This document shows positions 1 through 10,715 of a stretch of 64,000 nucleotides of DNA, piece by piece. Position 1 is the first letter of the stretch. Every line of letters begins with the position of its first letter. Under the pieces are notes generated by a model. That model ran no database searches. It saw only the letters and a list, made by a program, of their open reading frames with translations, and had not been told where the DNA came from. The position numbers and the translations under genes were made by a program. Source of the DNA: Aliivibrio sifiae (GTDB lineage Bacteria; Pseudomonadota; Gammaproteobacteria; Enterobacterales; Vibrionaceae); contig NZ_MSCP01000001.1 of the NCBI RefSeq assembly GCF_002954715.1, forward strand, positions 901,453 to 965,452, written 5' to 3'.

Positions 1-7
1 CAGAACT

Positions 8-42
8 AAAAAGGCGAGAGGGTTACCCATCTCGCCTTTTTT
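8..42 (-). terminator. Rho-independent terminator of rlmI
   Basis: A GC-rich stem (AAGGCGAGA paired with TCTCGCCTT) is flanked by A and T runs on both sides. It lies just past the rlmI stop codon, and the symmetry means it could also end a gene entering from the left. Confidence 0.8.
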
Positions 43-72
43 AAAATAACAATGTTGAATTGCGTGAGATAA

Positions 73-1263
73 TTATACTACGCGACAAGCAAAACCTTTT
101 AGGTAGAAACCTTCAGGGTATGCAGAATCAAGTGGGTGATCCGCTGCTTGCTCAAAACGTTCAATAAATTGAACTGTGCGTTTTGCATCAAGTGCCGCAT
201 CGGCAACTATTTTTTGGAATAAACCAGCATCCATTAAGCCAGAGCAAGAATACGTTAATAACGTACCACCCGGATTAAGAATTTGCATTGCTAGCATATT
301 GATGTCTTTATAACCACGACATGCACCAGTTAGCTGATTTTTTGATTCAGCAAATTTTGGTGGATCCATAATTACAACATCAAACTTAGTACCGTTATCA
401 CGGTATTCACGTAATAGCTTAAATACATCAGCGTTTAAGAATTCAGCTTTAGATAAGTCAAATCCATTAATCTCAGTATTGTTTTTTGCGTTATCCAATG
501 CCAATTGAGAAACATCTGCATTGATAACGTGTTTAGCGCCACCTTTAAGAGAGTAGAGGCCAAAACCACCCGTGTAAGAGAAACAGTTAAGCACTGTTTT
601 GTCTTTCACGTATTTGCATGAACGCTCACGGCTATCACGTTGGTCAAGATAGAAACCTGTCTTATGACCATTTACGATATCAACGCTAATTTTCACGCCG
701 TTTTCTTCAATGATCACTGATTCAGGTGGTTCTTCACCATGTAGAACACCAGTGCGCTGTTTTAGGCCTTCTTTTTTACGAACAGAAACGTCAGAACGTT
801 CGTAAATATTACATTCTGGATAGCACTCAATTAATGCTTCCACTAATAAATCTTTAGTTGCTTCAGCACCAGCACTCAATAATTGGCAAACAAAATAGTT
901 TTGGTAACGATCAATTGTGACACCTGGTAAACCATCAGATTCAGCAGCAATTAAACGGTAACCCGTTAAGCCTTCGCGTTCAGCCAATACATCACGTAGG
1001 TCTTGCGCTTGGTTTAATCGGCGAACAAAGAAATCTTTATCGATGGCTTCATTTTTATCAAAAGTCCAAACACGAGCACGGATTTGAGATTGTGGGGAAA
1101 ATGCACCACGTGCAAGCCACTCACCGCTGTTTGAGTAGATTTCAACTGTTTCACCTAGCTCTGGTTTACCTTCCATACGCTCAATACCGCGAGAGAAGAT
1201 CCAAGGATGACGACGACGTAATGCTTTATCACGTCCTTTTACTAAATAGATTGAAACAGTCAT
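73..1263 (-). CDS. rlmI: 23S rRNA m5C1962 methyltransferase RlmI
   Basis: Class I SAM-dependent methyltransferase expected to methylate C1962 of 23S rRNA. The 396-aa length is the family's usual size. An N-terminal PUA-like RNA-binding domain occupies about residues 1-75 and includes [13 protein letters not shown] central region leads into the SAM-binding motif [14 protein letters not shown] and then motif [13 protein letters not shown]. The next motif, LLTYSCSG, contains the cysteine expected of m5C enzymes. The gene is transcribed alone on the minus strand and ends at a strong terminator. Identification rests on whole-length similarity to RlmI (YccW). A related RlmK/RlmI-type enzyme is the only realistic alternative. 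Confidence 0.92.
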   Translation of the reverse strand: MTVSIYLVKGRDKALRRRHPWIFSRGIERMEGKPELGETVEIYSNSGEWLARGAFSPQSQIRARVWTFDKNEAIDKDFFVRRLNQAQDLRDVLAEREGLTGYRLIAAESDGLPGVTIDRYQNYFVCQLLSAGAEATKDLLVEALIECYPECNIYERSDVSVRKKEGLKQRTGVLHGEEPPESVIIEENGVKISVDIVNGHKTGFYLDQRDSRERSCKYVKDKTVLNCFSYTGGFGLYSLKGGAKHVINADVSQLALDNAKNNTEINGFDLSKAEFLNADVFKLLREYRDNGTKFDVVIMDPPKFAESKNQLTGACRGYKDINMLAMQILNPGGTLLTYSCSGLMDAGLFQKIVADAALDAKRTVQFIERFEQAADHPLDSAYPEGFYLKGFACRVV

Positions 1264-1380
1264 ATTGTGCTCTGATGAGTTAATTAGGGGGCTATTCTCT
1301 TTGATGTAACAAGGAAAAGCAAACTAAGAACGAGGGAAGGAAAGGAATAATCTAAATAAATAAAGATAGATAAAAAGAAT

Positions 1381-1406
1381 GCAGTAATAAAGTGACTTAT
1401 TACTGC
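1381..1406 (-). terminator. Terminator hairpin after the chemoreceptor gene
   Basis: A perfect 10-bp inverted repeat (GCAGTAATAA / TTATTACTGC) lies 40 bp past the chemoreceptor stop. On the minus strand it is followed by a T-rich stretch. Confidence 0.6.
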
Positions 1407-1445
1407 ATGATATTAGGTTATTGTAAGGTATGAACTAATGGTTAT

Positions 1446-2849
1446 TTACGCTTTCAGCCCATTAAGAAGTAACTCCAAGTCTTGTCCTTTTAAGCGTAGT
1501 TGCTCAATGTTTGATTCAGAATCTTTGATCATTTTATGTACTTGATTTGATTGTGTTCGAACATCTTCAACGGTAGAAGCGATGCTCATTGCTACCTCAC
1601 CTTGCTGACTTGCCGCGGTTGCGATCTCATTGTTACTTTGAGCTATTGTATCGTTACGATCAGCAATGCTTGAAATGTCATTATGAACTTGATGCATTAA
1701 CTCTTGCCCCGTTTCTGCGTTGCTTACGGTATTCGCCGTTAATGTTAGTAATGATTTGCTGTTATTTTGTAGAGCTTCAATCATTGATTGAATTTCAACC
1801 GTCGCTTGTTGAGTTCTACTTGCCAGTGTTCTTACCTCATCAGCTACAACAGCAAATCCTCGGCCTTGTTCTCCCGCACGAGCAGCTTCAATTGCTGCAT
1901 TTAACGCAAGTAAGTTTGTTTGCTGTGAAATACCATTGATAGTTGCTACAACTTCATCAATTTTAGCCGCATTTGAGTCTAATTCTTGTACCGCATGAGC
2001 AGCTTGATTAATTTCTGCAGACAGATGCTGAATAGCTTGTACTGCAGAATCAACTTGAGACTGACCAAGGCGAGCTGAGTCCATCGCATCAGTTGATTGA
2101 GAAGAGGCTTCGTGGGTGTAATTTGCCACTTCTTGAATTGATGTTGCCATTTCTTCTGTTGCACTAGAAAGTAGGTCAAGTTGAGCCAATTGTTTGTCTG
2201 AAGCATCTGAACTTTTATGACTGTTTTGACTTAGTTCTGAACTCATTTGTTGAATTAAGGCGACAGATTCTTGCATGGCTAAAACAAGTTGCTGTTCACG
2301 CTCAGCTAATTTATCGATAGTGATAGCAATAATGCTGAACTCATCTCTTACCGGAAAGAAGTTCATTCGTTGTGTTAAATCACCAGACTCAAGGGTTTCT
2401 AATGCCTTATTCATAGTAAACATAGCACCACCAATAAAAGTCATTATGTAATAGACACCAACAGCCATGAGTAATAAAACGGCTGCAATTAGAGATAACT
2501 GTAACGTCGATAATGTAGACCAAAGTGTCACATCAGAATTTGCGCTAATGTTATAATCCCCAGAGTTTACATATGCACTGTGTTGACCAGAGCCAACAGA
2601 AAACTCTGCAGATTGGGCTAGAAGGCTCATTGCATCTTGTCGTGAGATATTTTGTTGATCAAGCATTGTTGCGACGAATTGAACTTCATGTTCCAAGGTT
2701 TCTGCCATCATATTATCAGCAGCAGAATTCATAATAGCGGTTAGACTTAAAAGAGCGATGATAGGTAACAAGAAAAGGAGATAGAACTTCTCTTGAATTT
2801 TAAGGTGAATAAGATATTGGTCTATCCAGCGGAATGCACTTTCTTTCAT
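1446..2849 (-). CDS. Methyl-accepting chemotaxis protein
   Basis: Inner-membrane chemoreceptor of 467 aa. Two membrane helices (about residues 22-40 and 117-141) bracket a short periplasmic domain of about 75 residues, too small for a classic Cache or four-helix sensor. A HAMP domain follows at about 140-192. A long cytoplasmic coiled coil then carries the highly conserved hairpin tip, including [20 protein letters not shown] and the [10 protein letters not shown] stretch. It should couple to CheA/CheW. No chemotaxis genes lie nearby, so this is one of the scattered MCPs typical of vibrios. The ligand cannot be told from the sequence. Confidence 0.93.
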   Translation of the reverse strand: MKESAFRWIDQYLIHLKIQEKFYLLFLLPIIALLSLTAIMNSAADNMMAETLEHEVQFVATMLDQQNISRQDAMSLLAQSAEFSVGSGQHSAYVNSGDYNISANSDVTLWSTLSTLQLSLIAAVLLLMAVGVYYIMTFIGGAMFTMNKALETLESGDLTQRMNFFPVRDEFSIIAITIDKLAEREQQLVLAMQESVALIQQMSSELSQNSHKSSDASDKQLAQLDLLSSATEEMATSIQEVANYTHEASSQSTDAMDSARLGQSQVDSAVQAIQHLSAEINQAAHAVQELDSNAAKIDEVVATINGISQQTNLLALNAAIEAARAGEQGRGFAVVADEVRTLASRTQQATVEIQSMIEALQNNSKSLLTLTANTVSNAETGQELMHQVHNDISSIADRNDTIAQSNNEIATAASQQGEVAMSIASTVEDVRTQSNQVHKMIKDSESNIEQLRLKGQDLELLLNGLKA

Positions 2850-2934
2850 TATAAATCCGTATACATGATAAAAAGAAACGATAATATCTTATGATTAAGA
2901 AAATTTTATTATACATCATATTTATAGGTGAAGT

Positions 2935-3207
2935 ATGTCACAAAAATCAGTTCAGTTTACAGTAAAGGGAAAAGTACAGCAGGTTGGCTTTCGTTTTCAT
3001 ACGGCGCATACCGCTCTGAAGCTTGGGCTAACAGGCTATGCTCGAAATCAAAATGACGGGTCGGTTGAAGTTCTAGCTTGTGGTGAAGAGAGTAAAGTGA
3101 ATGAATTAGAAGAATGGTTGCATACTGGGCCTCAATTAGCTCGTGTAGAGTCAGTCGAGAAAATAGACACCCAGTGGCAAGAATTATCTGATTTTAAAAT
3201 GTATTAA
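2935..3207 (+). CDS. yccX: Acylphosphatase
   Basis: Small enzyme (90 aa) hydrolysing carboxyl-phosphate bonds such as acetyl phosphate. The family signature [12 protein letters not shown] contains the catalytic arginine in the VGFR phosphate-binding loop, and the catalytic asparagine lies in [13 protein letters not shown]. It is convergent with tusE, and the rlmI / yccX / tusE grouping matches the yccW-yccX-tusE neighbourhood of enterobacteria. It starts at an ATG preceded by a GGTGA ribosome-binding sequence. Confidence 0.93.
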   Translation: MSQKSVQFTVKGKVQQVGFRFHTAHTALKLGLTGYARNQNDGSVEVLACGEESKVNELEEWLHTGPQLARVESVEKIDTQWQELSDFKMY

Positions 3208-3231
3208 AATCACGATACTTGTAATAAGAAT

Positions 3232-3558
3232 TTAAAGGCATTTTGCTGGTTTTGGTAAGCCAGCTAACTTTGTTGCTTGTTTTGCAGGACCTAACTTGAA
3301 TAGTTGAAATAGATATTTACTATTGCCTTTTTCTGGACCGTGCTCTTTTTCCATCGCCTTTACAAGCATACGAACCGCTGGTGAGGTTTTGAACTCTTCA
3401 TAAAAAGAACGAACAAAGCGAACGACTTCCCAGTGTGCTTCAGTTAGCTCAATATTTTCTTCTTTTGCTAGCTGTGGGACTAACTCTTCACACCAATCAG
3501 TATGATTCATTAAATAGCCTTGGGCGTCGCGTTCAATGTGCTTACCGTTAAATTCCAT
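3232..3558 (-). CDS. tusE: TusE sulfur-relay protein (DsrC family)
   Basis: Sulfur carrier acting after the TusBCD complex and handing persulfide sulfur to MnmA for 2-thiouridine synthesis at tRNA position 34. It is 108 aa, matching E. coli TusE closely. The C-terminal tail PKPAKCL places the reactive cysteine at the penultimate position. The core [20 protein letters not shown] is typical of the family. Only the terminal cysteine is present in the tail, as expected for TusE rather than dissimilatory DsrC, which has two. Confidence 0.94.
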   Translation of the reverse strand: MEFNGKHIERDAQGYLMNHTDWCEELVPQLAKEENIELTEAHWEVVRFVRSFYEEFKTSPAVRMLVKAMEKEHGPEKGNSKYLFQLFKLGPAKQATKLAGLPKPAKCL

Positions 3559-3759
3559 ATCACTTATCTTAAAAAATAGGATTAATGGACTAAGTTTAGC
3601 AAATAGAGTTTAGTTCGAGCAATCACGATGTTGAATTAACTCATTATTATTACGCATAAGTAAAAGAGATTTTTATTCCTCAACAGTCGATAAAGTAAAG
3701 AATGTGATAGAATTACCACAGTTAATGAATAATAAAAGATTCAGTAGGATATATATATT

Positions 3760-6700
3760 TTGAGTCAATCAAATCAAAATTCAGCTGCAACACTTAGAAA
3801 AGCATTAAGTGAATGCATGCTGCGTGACCGTTTTCGCCTAAGTAAACGCATTCAAGGCGCATCACGCATTAAAAAAGAAGAATCAAGGAATGCCGTGTTT
3901 GATGAAATTGCATTAGATATCGCACAATCTATGCAGGTTGCTAACAATCGTGAAACCGATCGTCCAACCATTAAATACCCAGAACAACTACCCGTTAGTC
4001 AAAAGAAAGACGAAATAGCAGAAGCAATTGAAAATAATCAAGTGGTTATCGTTGCTGGTGAAACGGGCTCAGGTAAGACAACCCAGCTACCAAAGATTTG
4101 TTTAGAATTAGGTCGTGGTAAATTTGGTAATATCGGTCATACACAACCACGTCGTCTTGCGGCACGTTCGGTTGCAGATCGTATTGCAGAAGAGATGGAA
4201 ACACAGCTTGGTAGCCATGTTGGTTACAAAGTTCGATTTAACGATCAAGTGTCAGAACGTACTCAAGTTAAATTGATGACGGATGGTATCTTACTTGCTG
4301 AGATCCAAAACGACAGATACTTAAATCAATATGACACCATTATTATTGATGAAGCGCACGAGCGTAGTTTAAACATCGATTTTATTATGGGTTATTTGCG
4401 CGAATTGTTACCAAAGCGTCCCGATTTAAAAATCATCATTACTTCGGCAACCATTGATCCTGAGCGCTTTTCTAAACACTTTAATAATGCCCCAATCATT
4501 GAAGTATCAGGTCGAACCTTCCCTGTTGAAACACGTTATCGTCCAATTGTTGAAGATGGCGATGATACCGATCGAGATCAACTTGAAGCCATTTTTGATG
4601 CAGTTGATGAACTGTGTGAAGAAGGGTTAGGAGATATTCTCTTGTTTATGACGGGTGAGCGAGAAATCCGTGATACTGCAGAAGCACTAGAGAAACGCAA
4701 TTTAAGAGATACGGAAATTGTGCCTTTATATGCACGTTTGTCTTCTCAAGAGCAAAACCGAGTATTCCAACCTCACGCAGGTCGTCGAATTGTATTGGCA
4801 ACCAACGTGGCTGAAACCTCACTGACGGTTCCGGGTATTAAGTACGTTATTGACCCAGGTACTGCACGTATCAGTCGCTATAGCTACCGGACTAAAGTAC
4901 AACGTCTCCCAATTGAAGCGATCTCACAAGCGAGTGCGAATCAGCGTAAAGGTCGTTGTGGTCGTGTGTCGGAAGGTGTGTGTATTCGTCTGTATTCAGA
5001 AGAAGATTTTGTTGCACGTCCTGAATTTACCGATCCGGAAATCTTACGAACTAACTTAGCGTCTGTTATTTTACAAATGACGGCATTAGGTTTAGGTGAT
5101 ATTCAAGCCTTCCCATTTGTAGAAGCACCAGATAATCGTAATATTCAAGATGGTGTAAAACTGCTTGAAGAGTTAGGTGCAATTAATGCAAACGCTAAAG
5201 ACTCAAAGAAAAGCTTAACGAAAGTTGGCCGTGAGTTAGCTCGTTTACCCATTGATCCACGTTTAGCTCGTATGGTTCTAGAAGCACCAAACTACAATGC
5301 ATTGCAAGAAGTGATGATCATTGCTGCGGCGTTGTCGATTCAAGACCCACGTGAACGCCCAAGTGACAAAAAACAACAATCGGATGAAAAGCATAAACGT
5401 TTTAATCATGAAGACTCCGACTTCTTAACGTTTGTAAATATCTGGCAATATGTGAAAGAGCAACAAAAAGCACTTTCTAGTAATCAGTTTAGAAAGCAAT
5501 GCCGCAAAGATTATTTAAACTACTTACGTGTTCGTGAGTGGCAAGATGTTCACTATCAATTAAGCCAAGTAATGAAAGAGCTTAATTATAAAGTAAATCA
5601 AGAAGCGGCAGGGTATCAAGGTGTTCATACGGCGATTTTAGCTGGTATGCTTTCTCATATTGGTCAAAAAGATCAAGAGAAGAATGAATACCAAGGGGCT
5701 CGAAATGCCCGTTATCATATTTTTCCTGCGTCTGGTTTATTTAAAAAACAGCCAAAATGGATAATGGTGGCAGAGCTGGTTGAAACCTCTAAATTATGGG
5801 GTCGTATTGTTGCGAAAATTCAACCTGAATGGATTGAACCGTTAGCGGGACATTTGATTAAACGTAGCTACAGTGAACCGCATTGGTCTAAGAAATCTGC
5901 GGCGGTAATGGCGTACGAAAAAGTCACTATTTATGGGATTCCAATCGTACCCAAGCGTCAAATTAACTATGGTTCGATTGATGGGCCTGTATGTCGTGAA
6001 ATCTTTATTCGTTCCGCTTTAGTTGAAGGGGATTGGAATACCAATCATAAATTCTTCAAAGAGAACCGCAAGTTATTGCAAGAAGTTGAAGAGTTAGAGC
6101 ATAAATCACGCCGCCGTGACATCTTAGTTGATGATGATCAACTTGCTGAATTTTATGATCAGCGAGTGAATACTGACGTTGTGTCTGGTCGTCATTTCGA
6201 TTCGTGGTGGAAGAAAGCGCAGAAAGAAACGCCTGATTTATTGAATTTCGAAAAAGAAATGCTATTCCGTAATGATGCAAGTCATGTAACGGATCTTGAT
6301 TACCCTAATTTCTGGCATCAAGGTAGTCTAAAGCTGAAGTTAAGTTATCAATTCGAACCAGGTCAAGATAGTGACGGTGTAACAGTACATGTGCCATTAC
6401 CAATCTTGAACCAAGTGACAATGGATGGATTTGATTGGCAGATCCCTGGTTTGCGTCATGAGTTAGTTGTCGCATTGATTAAATCTTTGCCAAAAACGAT
6501 TCGTCGTAATTTTGTACCAGCGCCGAACTATGCTGATGCGTTTTTATCTCGTTCGACACCATTTGATGCACCGTTATTAGACAGTCTTGAAAAAGAACTA
6601 CGACGTATGACTGGGGTTGAAGTATTACGTGAAGATTGGAAATTAGAGCAAATTCCTGATCATTTAAAGGTAACGTACCGAGTTATTGACCATCGTAATC

Positions 6701-7656
6701 GTAAGCTTAAAGAAAGTTGTGATTTATACGAATTAAAAGATGGCTTGAAAGACAAGGTTCAAGAGACGTTATCTCAAGTTGCTGACGATGATATTGAACA
6801 AAAAGGTCTTAAAACGTGGAGTTTTGGTGAACTTCCTGCACTTTACACTCAAAAACGTGGTGGCTTTGAAGTTAAGGCATACCCGGCGATTGTTGATGGT
6901 AAAGACAGTGTTGAAATCAAACTGTTTGAGACAGAAGAAGAGCAGCATAATGCGATGAAGGCGGGTCAACGTCGTTTGATCCTTCTTAATGTTCCGTCGC
7001 CAATTAAGTATTTACATAGTAATCTACCAAACAAGTCAAAATTAGGTTTGTACTTTAATCAATACGGTCGAGTGTTAGATTTAATTGATGATTGTATTGC
7101 TTGTGGTATTGATAAGTTAATTGAAGAGAAAGGTGGCCTAGTTTGGGAACCTGAAGCTTTCGAAAAAATGAAAGAGCACATTCGAGCAGAGCTTGGAGAT
7201 ACAGTTGTAGAGATAGCTAAATTAGTTGAAACGATTTTAACGACGGCTTTCCAAATACAGAAAAAATTGAAAGGTCGTGTAGATTTGAGCATGGCGTTTG
7301 CACTGTCTGATATTAAAGCTCAGATAGAGAATTTAATCTTCAAAGGATTTGCCACAGAGTGCGGTTGGAAGCGATTAACTGATATTCACCGCTACATGAA
7401 AGCGATCGAACGTAGAATGGAAAAACTGCCAATTGACCCAAATAGAGACCGTGTTCATTTACTTAAAGTAGAAAGCATCAACAATGAATACAAAGAGTTG
7501 TTGAACAAAATTCCAAAAGGGCAACCAATCCCAGATAAAGTAAAAGACATTCGTTGGATGATAGAAGAGCTAAGAGTGAGCTATTTTGCTCAACAATTAG
7601 GCACGCCATATCCGGTTTCTGATAAACGAGTTAAAAATGCCATTGCCGATTGTTAA
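3760..7656 (+). CDS. hrpA: ATP-dependent RNA helicase HrpA
   Basis: DEAH-box helicase of 1298 aa, the usual full HrpA length. Walker A (GETGSGKT) is at residues 100-107, the DEAH motif at about 197-200, SAT in ITSATID, and the arginine-finger motif is in QRKGRCGR. The helicase core, HA2 and OB-fold regions are followed by the long HrpA-specific C-terminal domain. The start is a TTG codon with AGGA ten bases upstream. The next in-frame ATG is at codon 20, so TTG is preferred. The family is linked to rescue of collided or stalled ribosomes. The gene stands alone and ends at a hairpin. Confidence 0.95.
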   Translation: MSQSNQNSAATLRKALSECMLRDRFRLSKRIQGASRIKKEESRNAVFDEIALDIAQSMQVANNRETDRPTIKYPEQLPVSQKKDEIAEAIENNQVVIVAGETGSGKTTQLPKICLELGRGKFGNIGHTQPRRLAARSVADRIAEEMETQLGSHVGYKVRFNDQVSERTQVKLMTDGILLAEIQNDRYLNQYDTIIIDEAHERSLNIDFIMGYLRELLPKRPDLKIIITSATIDPERFSKHFNNAPIIEVSGRTFPVETRYRPIVEDGDDTDRDQLEAIFDAVDELCEEGLGDILLFMTGEREIRDTAEALEKRNLRDTEIVPLYARLSSQEQNRVFQPHAGRRIVLATNVAETSLTVPGIKYVIDPGTARISRYSYRTKVQRLPIEAISQASANQRKGRCGRVSEGVCIRLYSEEDFVARPEFTDPEILRTNLASVILQMTALGLGDIQAFPFVEAPDNRNIQDGVKLLEELGAINANAKDSKKSLTKVGRELARLPIDPRLARMVLEAPNYNALQEVMIIAAALSIQDPRERPSDKKQQSDEKHKRFNHEDSDFLTFVNIWQYVKEQQKALSSNQFRKQCRKDYLNYLRVREWQDVHYQLSQVMKELNYKVNQEAAGYQGVHTAILAGMLSHIGQKDQEKNEYQGARNARYHIFPASGLFKKQPKWIMVAELVETSKLWGRIVAKIQPEWIEPLAGHLIKRSYSEPHWSKKSAAVMAYEKVTIYGIPIVPKRQINYGSIDGPVCREIFIRSALVEGDWNTNHKFFKENRKLLQEVEELEHKSRRRDILVDDDQLAEFYDQRVNTDVVSGRHFDSWWKKAQKETPDLLNFEKEMLFRNDASHVTDLDYPNFWHQGSLKLKLSYQFEPGQDSDGVTVHVPLPILNQVTMDGFDWQIPGLRHELVVALIKSLPKTIRRNFVPAPNYADAFLSRSTPFDAPLLDSLEKELRRMTGVEVLREDWKLEQIPDHLKVTYRVIDHRNRKLKESCDLYELKDGLKDKVQETLSQVADDDIEQKGLKTWSFGELPALYTQKRGGFEVKAYPAIVDGKDSVEIKLFETEEEQHNAMKAGQRRLILLNVPSPIKYLHSNLPNKSKLGLYFNQYGRVLDLIDDCIACGIDKLIEEKGGLVWEPEAFEKMKEHIRAELGDTVVEIAKLVETILTTAFQIQKKLKGRVDLSMAFALSDIKAQIENLIFKGFATECGWKRLTDIHRYMKAIERRMEKLPIDPNRDRVHLLKVESINNEYKELLNKIPKGQPIPDKVKDIRWMIEELRVSYFAQQLGTPYPVSDKRVKNAIADC

Positions 7657-7720
7657 GGTATCACCTAAACTAAAGATAATTTCGGCATATTAATTGCTTT
7701 ATTATAAATAAGATTAAAAA

Positions 7721-7741
7721 GAGCGGCAAAGATTGCCGCTC
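7721..7741 (+). terminator. Terminator after hrpA
   Basis: A nine-base-pair stem (GAGCGGCAA / TTGCCGCTC) with a three-base loop is followed by a weak T tract. It lies between hrpA and the outer-membrane protein gene. Confidence 0.6.
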
Positions 7742-7764
7742 CATTTTGAAAAATAGGATTGAAA

Positions 7765-8238
7765 ATGAAAAAGACACTTTTAGCGTTAGCTCTAGCAAGC
7801 GTATCTGTAACAGCTTCAGCTGACTCATGGATTTATGGTGGCGTACAAGCAGGTTCTGCTGATTACAGAGGCGAAAGCTCAACGGTATACGGTGCACATA
7901 TCGGTACTGGTATCCTTCCTTTCATCGGTTTAGAAATGGGTGCATGGAACCTAGGTTCTTATGATTTTGGTAGCGAGACAACAGATGTAACTTCTGTTAA
8001 CTTTGCAGTTAAGCCAAGCATTGAGTTAGGCCCACTACACGTTTACGGAAAAGCAGGTATGCATAGTTGGGAAGCTGACGGTTACCGTAAAGACGATGGC
8101 GTTGATCCATTCTTTGGCCTAGGGGTTGAATATAACATCATCCCAATGTTCACTATTGGTGCTGGTTACAATAACTTTACTGTTGGTGATGAAAACATTG
8201 ATTTTGCATCAGTAAACTTAACGGTTCATTTCCTATAA
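7765..8238 (+). CDS. Small outer-membrane beta-barrel protein
   Basis: About 157 aa, with a cleavable signal peptide (KKTLLALALASVSVTASA, then DSWIYGG). The mature part alternates hydrophobic and polar residues with many Gly/Tyr/Phe, and ends in SVNLTVHFL with a terminal aromatic/hydrophobic pattern typical of an OmpA/OmpW-sized eight-stranded barrel. The ATG at 7765 is chosen because AGGA lies six bases upstream. A TTG two codons earlier is in frame but poorly spaced. No function can be assigned. Strong hairpins isolate it on both sides. Confidence 0.8.
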   Translation: MKKTLLALALASVSVTASADSWIYGGVQAGSADYRGESSTVYGAHIGTGILPFIGLEMGAWNLGSYDFGSETTDVTSVNFAVKPSIELGPLHVYGKAGMHSWEADGYRKDDGVDPFFGLGVEYNIIPMFTIGAGYNNFTVGDENIDFASVNLTVHFL

Positions 8239-8260
8239 TCTTGTGATTATTTGAATACAA

Positions 8261-8292
8261 AAATGGCGACCACATTGGTCGCCATTTTTTTA
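8261..8292. terminator. Bidirectional terminator between barrel protein and purC
   Basis: A perfect 12-bp stem (AAATGGCGACCA / TGGTCGCCATTT) with a CAT loop has A and T runs on both sides. It serves the two convergent genes. Confidence 0.85.
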
Positions 8293-8308
8293 ACTGAATA
8301 ATGAAATA

Positions 8309-9412
8309 TTAATCAACTAGTTGATATTCATCTTTTAATACTTTAATGATTTCTGCTTTTGGGTTATCACTTAGCGTAATTGGTGCGCCAGTGATTTTTG
8401 CTGCGATGTCTAAATAGGTCTTAGATAAATCCATCATTGCTTCTAGTGGCAGAGCATTCTCTTCGGCTAAAGAAAAACGTTCATCCATACGGTTTTTATT
8501 TAAAAGAATATCTGGATCTGGGAAATGATTAAGTAAGAATTGACGGAAGCCTTCTTTTGAATTCTCAATAATATGACCTGAACGATATGCTTCTTTATCC
8601 CAAATACGTGATGAGTCAGGAGTGCCGACTTCATCCATATAAATTAACTTTTCATTGCCTTGCGCATCATTCACATAACCAAATTCAAATTTAGTATCGA
8701 CAAATATTTGATCGACTTTATTTAATGCTTTAGAAATAACCGCAAAGCCTTCTTTTAATAATTTCTCATATAATGCGATGTCTTCCTCGCAAGAGAAGTT
8801 AAATTTTGCGTAGTTATCTTCAATGTTTTTACGTGTGATATTAACATCATCAACTTCAGGAACGCCTTCAATGCCTTTTAAAACACCTTTGGTTGACGGC
8901 GTTAATAGTAACTCAGGTAACTGCTCATCTTTTTCTAAACGTTCAGGAATTTGAATACCACAGAATTCACGCTCACCATTGGTATAAGCACGCCACATTG
9001 AACCAGTAATATATTGGCGGCAAATTGCTTCTATCATCACAGGTTTGGCTTTTTGAACAATCCATACAAATGGATGAGGGATATCTAGAATATGACTATC
9101 TGCTAAATCGTTATCTTTAAATAGTTGAAACCAATGGTTAGAAATTGCATTTAATGCAGCTCCTTTCCCTGGAATACCTTTAAGCCCGCCTTCACCGTGC
9201 CAAATACAATCAAATGCTGAAATACGGTCACTAATAACCATGATCGCTAAAGGCGCATCAGAAGCAACATTGTAGCCTTTTTCTTTGATAAGACGGCGGC
9301 TGTCTTCCTCTGTTAACCAATAGACAGAACGAACCTTACCGCTGTGCACTGGTTTATCAGTACGGATAGGGAGATCGTCATTAACAGCAAGCACTTGATC
9401 GGAAAGACTCAT
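8309..9412 (-). CDS. purC: SAICAR synthase (purine biosynthesis), long form
   Basis: Phosphoribosylaminoimidazole-succinocarboxamide synthase, which joins CAIR and aspartate using ATP in de novo purine synthesis. At 367 aa it is the long type found in vibrios and clearly longer than the roughly 237-aa E. coli enzyme. Recognisable motifs are [11 protein letters not shown] near the N-terminus (ATP-binding loop), [11 protein letters not shown], and [15 protein letters not shown], the SAICAR synthetase signature. It is a single gene with a PurR box 75 bp upstream of its start. Confidence 0.93.
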   Translation of the reverse strand: MSLSDQVLAVNDDLPIRTDKPVHSGKVRSVYWLTEEDSRRLIKEKGYNVASDAPLAIMVISDRISAFDCIWHGEGGLKGIPGKGAALNAISNHWFQLFKDNDLADSHILDIPHPFVWIVQKAKPVMIEAICRQYITGSMWRAYTNGEREFCGIQIPERLEKDEQLPELLLTPSTKGVLKGIEGVPEVDDVNITRKNIEDNYAKFNFSCEEDIALYEKLLKEGFAVISKALNKVDQIFVDTKFEFGYVNDAQGNEKLIYMDEVGTPDSSRIWDKEAYRSGHIIENSKEGFRQFLLNHFPDPDILLNKNRMDERFSLAEENALPLEAMMDLSKTYLDIAAKITGAPITLSDNPKAEIIKVLKDEYQLVD

Positions 9413-9484
9413 TATAGAATTCCTATATAAACTATTTAAAAACTGGAAGCATCATACCAGAACTATTTATGACTACCACAACAA

Positions 9485-9500
9485 AAGCAAACGTTTGCTA
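9485..9500. promoter_or_regulatory. PurR operator upstream of purC
   Basis: The 16-mer AAGCAAACGTTTGCTA contains the perfect palindrome GCAAACGTTTGC and fits the PurR consensus ANGCAANCGNTTNCNT. It sits in the purC upstream region. An identical 12-bp core lies before purT at 20496-20507. Confidence 0.88.
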
Positions 9501-9586
9501 TTTTTTGTTTAAAAAACCGTGTTGAGCTAGGGAGTCGCTATCAGTTAAACTAATGTACATAAAACAAATAACTCAATAGGGCACTT

Positions 9587-10333
9587 ATGCGATCTAAAAA
9601 AATCATCGCTTTAGCTATGTTAATGGTTTCAAGTAACAGTTGGGCAAACATGTGTCCGGTTAATGTTGAAAACGATGTATTACTGACTCCAACAGGTGAA
9701 GTGAAAGTAGATAAAGCTCAAGATAAATTGAGGATTGATCACGACGGTCGTGTGTATGTTAATGGTAAAGAGCTCGATTTAACTGCTTCGCAAAAAAAAG
9801 CGGTGGAAAAATACCAACAACAAATTTCTGGTTATATTCCAACGGTTGTTGATTTCACCGATAAAGGGATTGCTGCAGCGAATGATTTTGTTAGTGAGAT
9901 TGAAACGTCTTTTGATGCACAAGGCTCATTTGATGCAGTAAAAATCAAGATCGATGAATATGGTGTGACCGCAAAACAAAAATTCTATCAAGGTAAAGAC
10001 CTAATTTTAGAGCAAGATTTCTTTAAAGAAGTGAATACGACTTGGAAGCAAGATTTTGAAGTAATGATCAAAAGCCTTGATAAAGAGATATTTGCGAGCG
10101 TATTTAATTCATTGTCAACTAAGATGCAGGAAGGAGAACTTAATTTTTCTGAGCTGCAACAACAGTTTGCTGATGCACAAACTGCAATGAAATCAAAAAT
10201 GGAAGAGCATCGAGCAGAAGTTAAAAAAGAAGCTCAAGAACTGTGTGATTCAGCAAAAGATATCGCAGAAGAAGAGCAAGACTTGCATCAGCTCGTTCCA
10301 GAATTACAACCGTATCCGGTATTTACCATTTAA
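9587..10333 (+). CDS. DUF2884 (YggN-like) exported protein
   Basis: 248 aa with a signal peptide (SKKIIALAMLMVSSNSWA) followed by MCPVNVENDVLL. The block with IDHDGRVYVNGKELDLTASQ and VEKYQQQISGYIP matches the YggN/DUF2884 family of periplasmic proteins. The C-terminal half is charged and helical, ending with a second cysteine (AQELCDSAKD) that could pair with the N-terminal one. Function is unknown in the family. It is divergent from purC. The next gene, a glutaredoxin, starts 26 bp downstream and may be co-transcribed. Confidence 0.8.
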   Translation: MRSKKIIALAMLMVSSNSWANMCPVNVENDVLLTPTGEVKVDKAQDKLRIDHDGRVYVNGKELDLTASQKKAVEKYQQQISGYIPTVVDFTDKGIAAANDFVSEIETSFDAQGSFDAVKIKIDEYGVTAKQKFYQGKDLILEQDFFKEVNTTWKQDFEVMIKSLDKEIFASVFNSLSTKMQEGELNFSELQQQFADAQTAMKSKMEEHRAEVKKEAQELCDSAKDIAEEEQDLHQLVPELQPYPVFTI

Positions 10334-10359
10334 CTATATAAATAAAGAGATAGCTTACG

Positions 10360-10647
10360 ATGTTCAACACAGCAGAAACAATTATTTTTTCAAAAACAGT
10401 ATGTCCATTTTGTGTTAAAGCAAAAGCGATTTTGGACGATAAAAGCATAGCCTATAAAGTATTTACATTAGACGTAGATTTAAGCAAAGAAGAAATGGTT
10501 GCATTAATTCAAGAAAAAGAAGGTATTGCAGTGAATACAGTGCCTCAAATCTACCTTGATGGGAAATACATTGGCGGACATGACGATTTAGTGGCGTTTT
10601 TTGAACGTCAAGATACCGACATGGATCTAGGCGATTTTGAACTGTAG
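10360..10647 (+). CDS. Glutaredoxin family protein
   Basis: 95-aa thioredoxin-fold protein with the dithiol active site CPFC at residues 15-18 (FSKTVCPFC). It has the cis-proline segment TVPQIYLDG and the glutathione-binding GGHDDL motif. It should reduce disulfides or glutathione mixed disulfides in the cytoplasm. The long insertion between strands (DVDLSKEEMVALIQEKEG) and the acidic tail set it apart from GrxA and GrxC, so no symbol is given. It follows the DUF2884 gene closely. Confidence 0.9.
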   Translation: MFNTAETIIFSKTVCPFCVKAKAILDDKSIAYKVFTLDVDLSKEEMVALIQEKEGIAVNTVPQIYLDGKYIGGHDDLVAFFERQDTDMDLGDFEL

Positions 10648-10715
10648 AATAGCAGTTAACTAATTAATACCAGCAGTTAAATTAATAGCTGCAATGAATA
10701 CTAAGAGTGATGGAT

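Noticed and set aside
1589-1939. Plus-strand 116-codon frame
   Set aside because: Antisense to the conserved signalling domain of the chemoreceptor gene.
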